From Candidatus Rokuibacteriota bacterium (GTDB taxonomy: Bacteria > Methylomirabilota > Methylomirabilia > Rokubacteriales > CSP1-6): a stretch of 33,674 bases of DNA. A model generated the notes under the pieces. That model saw only the letters and a list, made by a program, of their open reading frames with translations. It was not told the origin of the DNA and did not search any database. Below are positions 30,640-33,674 of the stretch, one piece after another (the first letter of the stretch is position 1; every line of letters starts with the position of its first letter). Both the position numbers and the translations under genes were made by a program. The stretch lies in contig QHSC01000012.1 of the NCBI GenBank assembly GCA_003220345.1, positions 1 to 33,674 on the forward strand. The letters run 5' to 3'.

Positions 30640-31623
30640 ATGCCCGGCGCGGCCCCCGTCTCCGTCGTGAGGGTGCCGACCCTCGGCCGCTGGGTCTTCC
30701 TGCTCGTCCCGCTCCTCGTCTTGCCCGTTCCCTTCCTCGTGAACCGCTACATCCAGTACGTGCTCAACCTCATCCTCGTGTACGTCCTCGTCGGCGTCGG
30801 CTTCAACATCGTCATCGGCAATCTCGGGCAGCTCGCCTTCGCCAACGTCGCCCTCTTCGGCCTCGGCGCCTACGCCTCGGGGATCCTCGTCGTCCACGCG
30901 GGCTGGCCGTGGTGGACGACGATCGTTCCCGCCGGGCTGATCGGCGCCCTCGCGGGCATCCTGGCCAGCCTGCCCGCCCTGCGCCGGATCCGGCTCTTCT
31001 ACCTGGCCATCATGACCATGGCCTTCGGGGAGCTGCTGCGATGGATCTATATCCGGGCGGAGCCCCTGACCAACGGCTCCATGGGGCTGGCCGTGCCGCC
31101 TCCGGTGCTGCTCGGCCTGCGTCTCTCGAGCGACCGGAGCAAGTTCTACGTCTTCCTCGTGCTCGTCGTCGTCGTGGTGCTGCTGACGTCGAGCCTGCTG
31201 CGCTCGCGATTCGGCCGGGCCTTCATGGCGATCCGGGACAACGAGCTGGCGGCGGCGGCCATGGGCATCCCAACCGATCGCTACTTCGTCCTGGCCTTCG
31301 CCTGGAGCGGCTTCGTGGTCGGGGTGGCGGGGGCTATGTACACGGCACTGGTCGGGCACGTGACGCCCGAGGCCTTCAACCTGCTCGAGCTGATTCTCCA
31401 CTTCGCCGTGGTCATGGTCGGCGGGCTGGCGAGCCTGGCGGGATCGGTGATCGGCGCCATCGTGCTCACCACGACGCCCGAGCTGTTCCGGAGCTTCCCG
31501 GGGGTGCAGGAGCTCGTGCTCTCGTTCGTCATCATCGGCGTGCTCCTGTTCCTGCCGCGCGGGCTCGTGAGCCTGCTCGCCCGTCGCTGGTCCGTCTTCC
31601 ACGAGCGGTACTACCGGGAGTAG
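30640..31623 (+). CDS. livM: Branched-chain amino acid-type ABC transporter permease LivM
   Basis: The ATG at 30640 gives 327 residues with about nine helices. Motifs include VNRYIQYVLNLILVYVLVGVGFNIVIGNLGQLAFANVALFGLGAY (the LivM hallmark GNLGQLAFANVALFGLGAY), FMAIRDNELAAAAMGIP (the ATPase-contact EAA-like loop), YTALVGHVTPEAFNLLELI and MVGGLASLAGSVIGAIVL. The length is normal. It ends 2 bp before livG, so expression is coupled. Confidence 0.93.
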   Translation: MPGAAPVSVVRVPTLGRWVFLLVPLLVLPVPFLVNRYIQYVLNLILVYVLVGVGFNIVIGNLGQLAFANVALFGLGAYASGILVVHAGWPWWTTIVPAGLIGALAGILASLPALRRIRLFYLAIMTMAFGELLRWIYIRAEPLTNGSMGLAVPPPVLLGLRLSSDRSKFYVFLVLVVVVVLLTSSLLRSRFGRAFMAIRDNELAAAAMGIPTDRYFVLAFAWSGFVVGVAGAMYTALVGHVTPEAFNLLELILHFAVVMVGGLASLAGSVIGAIVLTTTPELFRSFPGVQELVLSFVIIGVLLFLPRGLVSLLARRWSVFHERYYRE

Positions 31624-31625
31624 CC

Positions 31626-32384
31626 GTGGCCCTCCTCGAGCTGGACGACGTCACCGTGCGGTACGGCGGGCTCACCGCCGTCGCCGGCGTTTCCTTGAGC
31701 CTCGACCCCGGCGAGGTGCGCGCGATCATCGGGCCGAACGGCGCCGGCAAGACGACGCTCTTCAACGCGATCACGGGGCACGCGATGCTGGCGGCCGGCT
31801 CCATCCGCTTCCGCGCGGAGCGAATCGACGGCCTCGCGCCTTACCTGGTGTCCGCGAAGGGCGTCCGGCGCACCTTCCAGAACGGCGGGCTCTTCGGCGA
31901 GCTGACCGCGCTCGAGAACGTGCTCGCCGGTCTCCACACGCAGGTGCCCACGGGATTCTTCGGAGTGCTGTTCGGCATGCCGGCGGCCCGCGCGACCGAG
32001 CGGGCGGCGACGAGCCGCGCCCGCGGGCTCCTCGAGCTGATGGGCATCGGCCATCTCGCCGACCAGCCCGCCCGCGAGCTGTCGGGCGGGCAGCAGCGCA
32101 TGGTCGAGATCGTGCGCGCGCTCGCCACGCGCCCGCCCCTCCTTCTCCTCGACGAGCCCGCCGTCGGGCTGGCGCCGGCCGTCCGCGAGCAGCTGCTCGG
32201 CGTCATCCGCCGGCTGGTGCGGGAGGAAGGGATCGCCGTCGTCCTCATCGAGCACGCGATCGAGTTCGTCATGACGGTGTCGGACCGGATCGTCGTCCTC
32301 AACGACGGCAAGGTCATCGCCGACGGAACGCCCGCGGAGGTGCCGCGGAATCGCGAAGTGCTGGAAGCCTACCTTGGCCACTGA
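31626..32384 (+). CDS. livG: Branched-chain amino acid-type ABC transporter ATP-binding protein LivG
   Basis: The GTG at 31626, 2 bp after the livM stop, gives 252 residues. The much longer open frame that continues upstream is antisense or out of frame inside livM and is not used. Walker A is GPNGAGKTT (36-44). The Q-loop TFQN, the signature LSGGQQRMVEI, Walker B LLLLDEPAVGLAP and the switch His (LIEHAIEFV) are all present. LivG drives import together with LivF. It overlaps livF by 11 bp. Confidence 0.94.
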   Translation: MALLELDDVTVRYGGLTAVAGVSLSLDPGEVRAIIGPNGAGKTTLFNAITGHAMLAAGSIRFRAERIDGLAPYLVSAKGVRRTFQNGGLFGELTALENVLAGLHTQVPTGFFGVLFGMPAARATERAATSRARGLLELMGIGHLADQPARELSGGQQRMVEIVRALATRPPLLLLDEPAVGLAPAVREQLLGVIRRLVREEGIAVVLIEHAIEFVMTVSDRIVVLNDGKVIADGTPAEVPRNREVLEAYLGH

Positions 32385-33093
32385 GGCCGCCCCGCCGCTG
32401 CTCGCCGTCGAGAGCCTGGTGGCCGGGTACGGGCACATCCAGGTCCTGCGCGGTGTCGACCTCGCCGTCCGACGGGGCGAGATCGTGGCCCTGCTGGGGG
32501 CAAACGGGAGCGGCAAGTCCACGGCGCTCAACACGATCAGCGGCTTCATCCGGCCCATGGCAGGCCGCATCCGCCGCGACGGGCAGGACATCGCCGGCCA
32601 TCCGCCGCACCGGACGTTCCGGCGCGGAATAGTCCAGGTCTCCCAGGCCCGCGATCTCTTCCCCGACATGACGGTGGAGGACAACCTGCAGCTCGGCGCC
32701 GCCATCCGTGGAGAAGCGCGGGCCGGCCTCGCGCGAGCCTACGAGCTCTTCCCGCGCCTGGCCATGCGCCGGCGGCAGAGCGTGCGCTCGATGTCGGGGG
32801 GCGAGCAGCAGATGGTGGCCCTGGGTCGCGCCCTGATGGGCGATCCCACGCTCTTGCTTCTCGACGAGCCCTCGGGCGGGCTCGCGCCGGTGTTCGTGAC
32901 GGAGATCGGGCGAGCCATCCAGCGCCTCAAGGGGGAAGGCAGGACGGTCCTCATGGTCGAGCAAAACGTGCGCCTGGCCCTGGCCATCGCCGACCGCTTC
33001 GTGGCGCTACGCGACGGGCTGGTGCTCGCCCAGGGGCCCGTGAGCGACCTGCAGGGCGCGTACGAAGACCTGGTGCGGCGCATTTATCTCTAG
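32374..33093 (+). CDS. livF: Branched-chain amino acid-type ABC transporter ATP-binding protein LivF
   Basis: The TTG at 32374 overlaps the end of livG by 11 bp and gives 239 residues. Walker A is GANGSGKST (42-50). The family-typical signature reads SMSGGEQQMVALGRAL, Walker B is LLLLDEPSGGLAP, and the switch region is MVEQNVRLAL. The length and motif set are normal for LivF. It is the last Liv gene, and psiE follows after 63 bp. No terminator with a T-tract is obvious between them. Confidence 0.94.
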   Translation: MATEAAPPLLAVESLVAGYGHIQVLRGVDLAVRRGEIVALLGANGSGKSTALNTISGFIRPMAGRIRRDGQDIAGHPPHRTFRRGIVQVSQARDLFPDMTVEDNLQLGAAIRGEARAGLARAYELFPRLAMRRRQSVRSMSGGEQQMVALGRALMGDPTLLLLDEPSGGLAPVFVTEIGRAIQRLKGEGRTVLMVEQNVRLALAIADRFVALRDGLVLAQGPVSDLQGAYEDLVRRIYL

Positions 33094-33156
33094 CTCACGC
33101 GGGCTCCCGCTCTCGCAGGACTTCACGGTGGTCACTAGTGGTACGCTCGGAAGGCC

Positions 33157-33594
33157 ATGAACCGCGCGCTGGAGGTCTTCGACCGAGCCATCATCTGGAT
33201 TCTCGTTGCGATGATGGCCCTCGCGATCGTCGCGGCGACGGCGGATCTGGTGTGGGTTTTCGCCATCGGCCTGCTCAGCTCTCCGTTCGACTTTCTGACC
33301 GTCACCGAGTTACTCGACGTGTTCGGTGCCTTCTTGATCGTGCTGATCGGACTCGAGCTGCTGGCCACGGTCAAGAGCTACGCCAAGGAGCACCGTGTGC
33401 ACGTCGAGGCGGTGCTGCTGGTCTCCTTGATCGCCGTCCTGCGCAAGCTGATCACCCTCGATCTCAAGACGGTGCCACCGGCCACCGTGCTCGCGGTGGC
33501 CGGACTTGTCGGTGCGCTCGCCGGCGCATACTGGCTGATGCGGAAATCCGTGCGCGGCGCGGAGCACTTCGGCGATTCGACCAGGGACCGGTGA
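33157..33594 (+). CDS. psiE: PsiE-family (phosphate-starvation-inducible) membrane protein
   Basis: This 145-residue protein has four predicted helices (about 10-35, 50-70, 85-100 and 110-127). The pattern TELLDVFGAFLIVLIGLELLATVKSYAKEHRVHVEAVLLVSLIAVLRKLI (in parts) is that of the PsiE family, PF06146, a small membrane protein of unknown function named for phosphate starvation in Escherichia coli. GGAAGG sits only 2 bp before the ATG, so the ribosome-binding site is poorly spaced. It is followed 7 bp later by the start of a second hyuA. No PHO-box was recognised. It is in the operon by position only. Confidence 0.8.
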   Translation: MNRALEVFDRAIIWILVAMMALAIVAATADLVWVFAIGLLSSPFDFLTVTELLDVFGAFLIVLIGLELLATVKSYAKEHRVHVEAVLLVSLIAVLRKLITLDLKTVPPATVLAVAGLVGALAGAYWLMRKSVRGAEHFGDSTRDR

Positions 33595-33601
33595 CGGACC
33601 C

Positions 33602-33674
33602 GTGCAGATCGGCGTCGACATCGGCGGCACCTTCACCGACATCGTGGCCCTCGACGGGCAGGGCCGCCTCGTCC
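33602..33674 (+). CDS. Second HyuA-like gene start (cut by the right edge)
   Basis: The GTG at 33602 opens MQIGVDIGGTFTDIVALDGQG, the phosphate loop (DIGGTFTD) and first strand of the hydantoinase/oxoprolinase A family. Only 24 codons lie in the window. It starts 7 bp after psiE, so it belongs to the hyu-liv operon. It may supply the function lost by the broken hyuA, or act with a second hyuB outside the window. Confidence 0.85.
   Translation, partial: MQIGVDIGGTFTDIVALDGQGRLV

Noticed and set aside
1-33674. CRISPR arrays, tRNA or rRNA genes
   Set aside because: No regularly spaced repeats and no tRNA-like or rRNA-like stretches were recognised on either strand.

Overview
The window is a strongly GC-rich bacterial chromosome segment. 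Wobble positions are almost all G or C, GTG and TTG starts are common, and no tRNA, rRNA, CRISPR array, intact transposase or phage gene was seen. The gene mix (solute transporters of the Dpp and Liv types, hydantoinase-type genes, an Old Yellow Enzyme-type reductase, Ku/LigD repair and tryptophan-rich envelope proteins) fits a free-living soil or subsurface bacterium. Candidatus Rokubacteria/Methylomirabilota or a deep-branching proteobacterium-like lineage is plausible, but this is inferred from gene style and not proven.

Layout. (1) 1-5108, minus strand: operon dppB-dppC-periplasmic binding protein-FMN/FAD oxidoreductase, with the last gene running off the left edge. Its apparent promoter overlaps a 96-bp inverted-repeat element (5174-5269). 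(2) 5306-10951: envelope and exported proteins. Two small paralogous secreted proteins flank a FecR/DUF6600-like tryptophan- and proline-rich protein. They are followed by a zinc-ribbon protein, a Gly/His/Tyr-rich DUF4124 protein, a lipoprotein-like methyltransferase and an unrecognised exported protein. (3) 11085-13706: a DoxX-like membrane protein, a GT39-type glycosyltransferase and a VOC protein. (4) 13711-19830: a non-homologous end-joining island. Minus-strand ligD is translationally coupled to an agmatinase-family gene. Divergent from it, ku is followed by an overlapping MerR-TPR fusion gene, a possible ribbon-helix-helix protein and a membrane-anchored split-barrel-like protein. (5) 19852-24442: a broken substrate-binding protein gene, an enoyl-CoA hydratase/isomerase-family gene, an enolase-superfamily gene and a divergent amidase. 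(6) 24513-33674, plus strand: hyuA (broken)-hyuB-livK-livH-livM-livG-livF-psiE-hyuA2 (cut by the right edge). This is a likely uptake and hydrolysis operon for an amide, hydantoin or oxoproline-type compound.

Two things stand out. First, three genes (the Dpp-type binding protein, the 19.9-20.8 kb binding protein, and hyuA) each seem to lack an internal block of about 30-40 codons. Two of the three are frameshifted by it. The shared size suggests either a recurrent deletion process or an assembly fault, so the read support at these joins should be checked first. Second, short palindromic repeats interact with genes. One encodes the LigD interdomain linker, a related copy supplies the ribosome-binding region of a gene in the ku operon, another replaces the amidase C-terminus, and another may supply the -35 box of the dpp operon. 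The best candidate for an undescribed system is the ku-MerR/TPR-RHH-split-barrel operon facing ligD-agmatinase.
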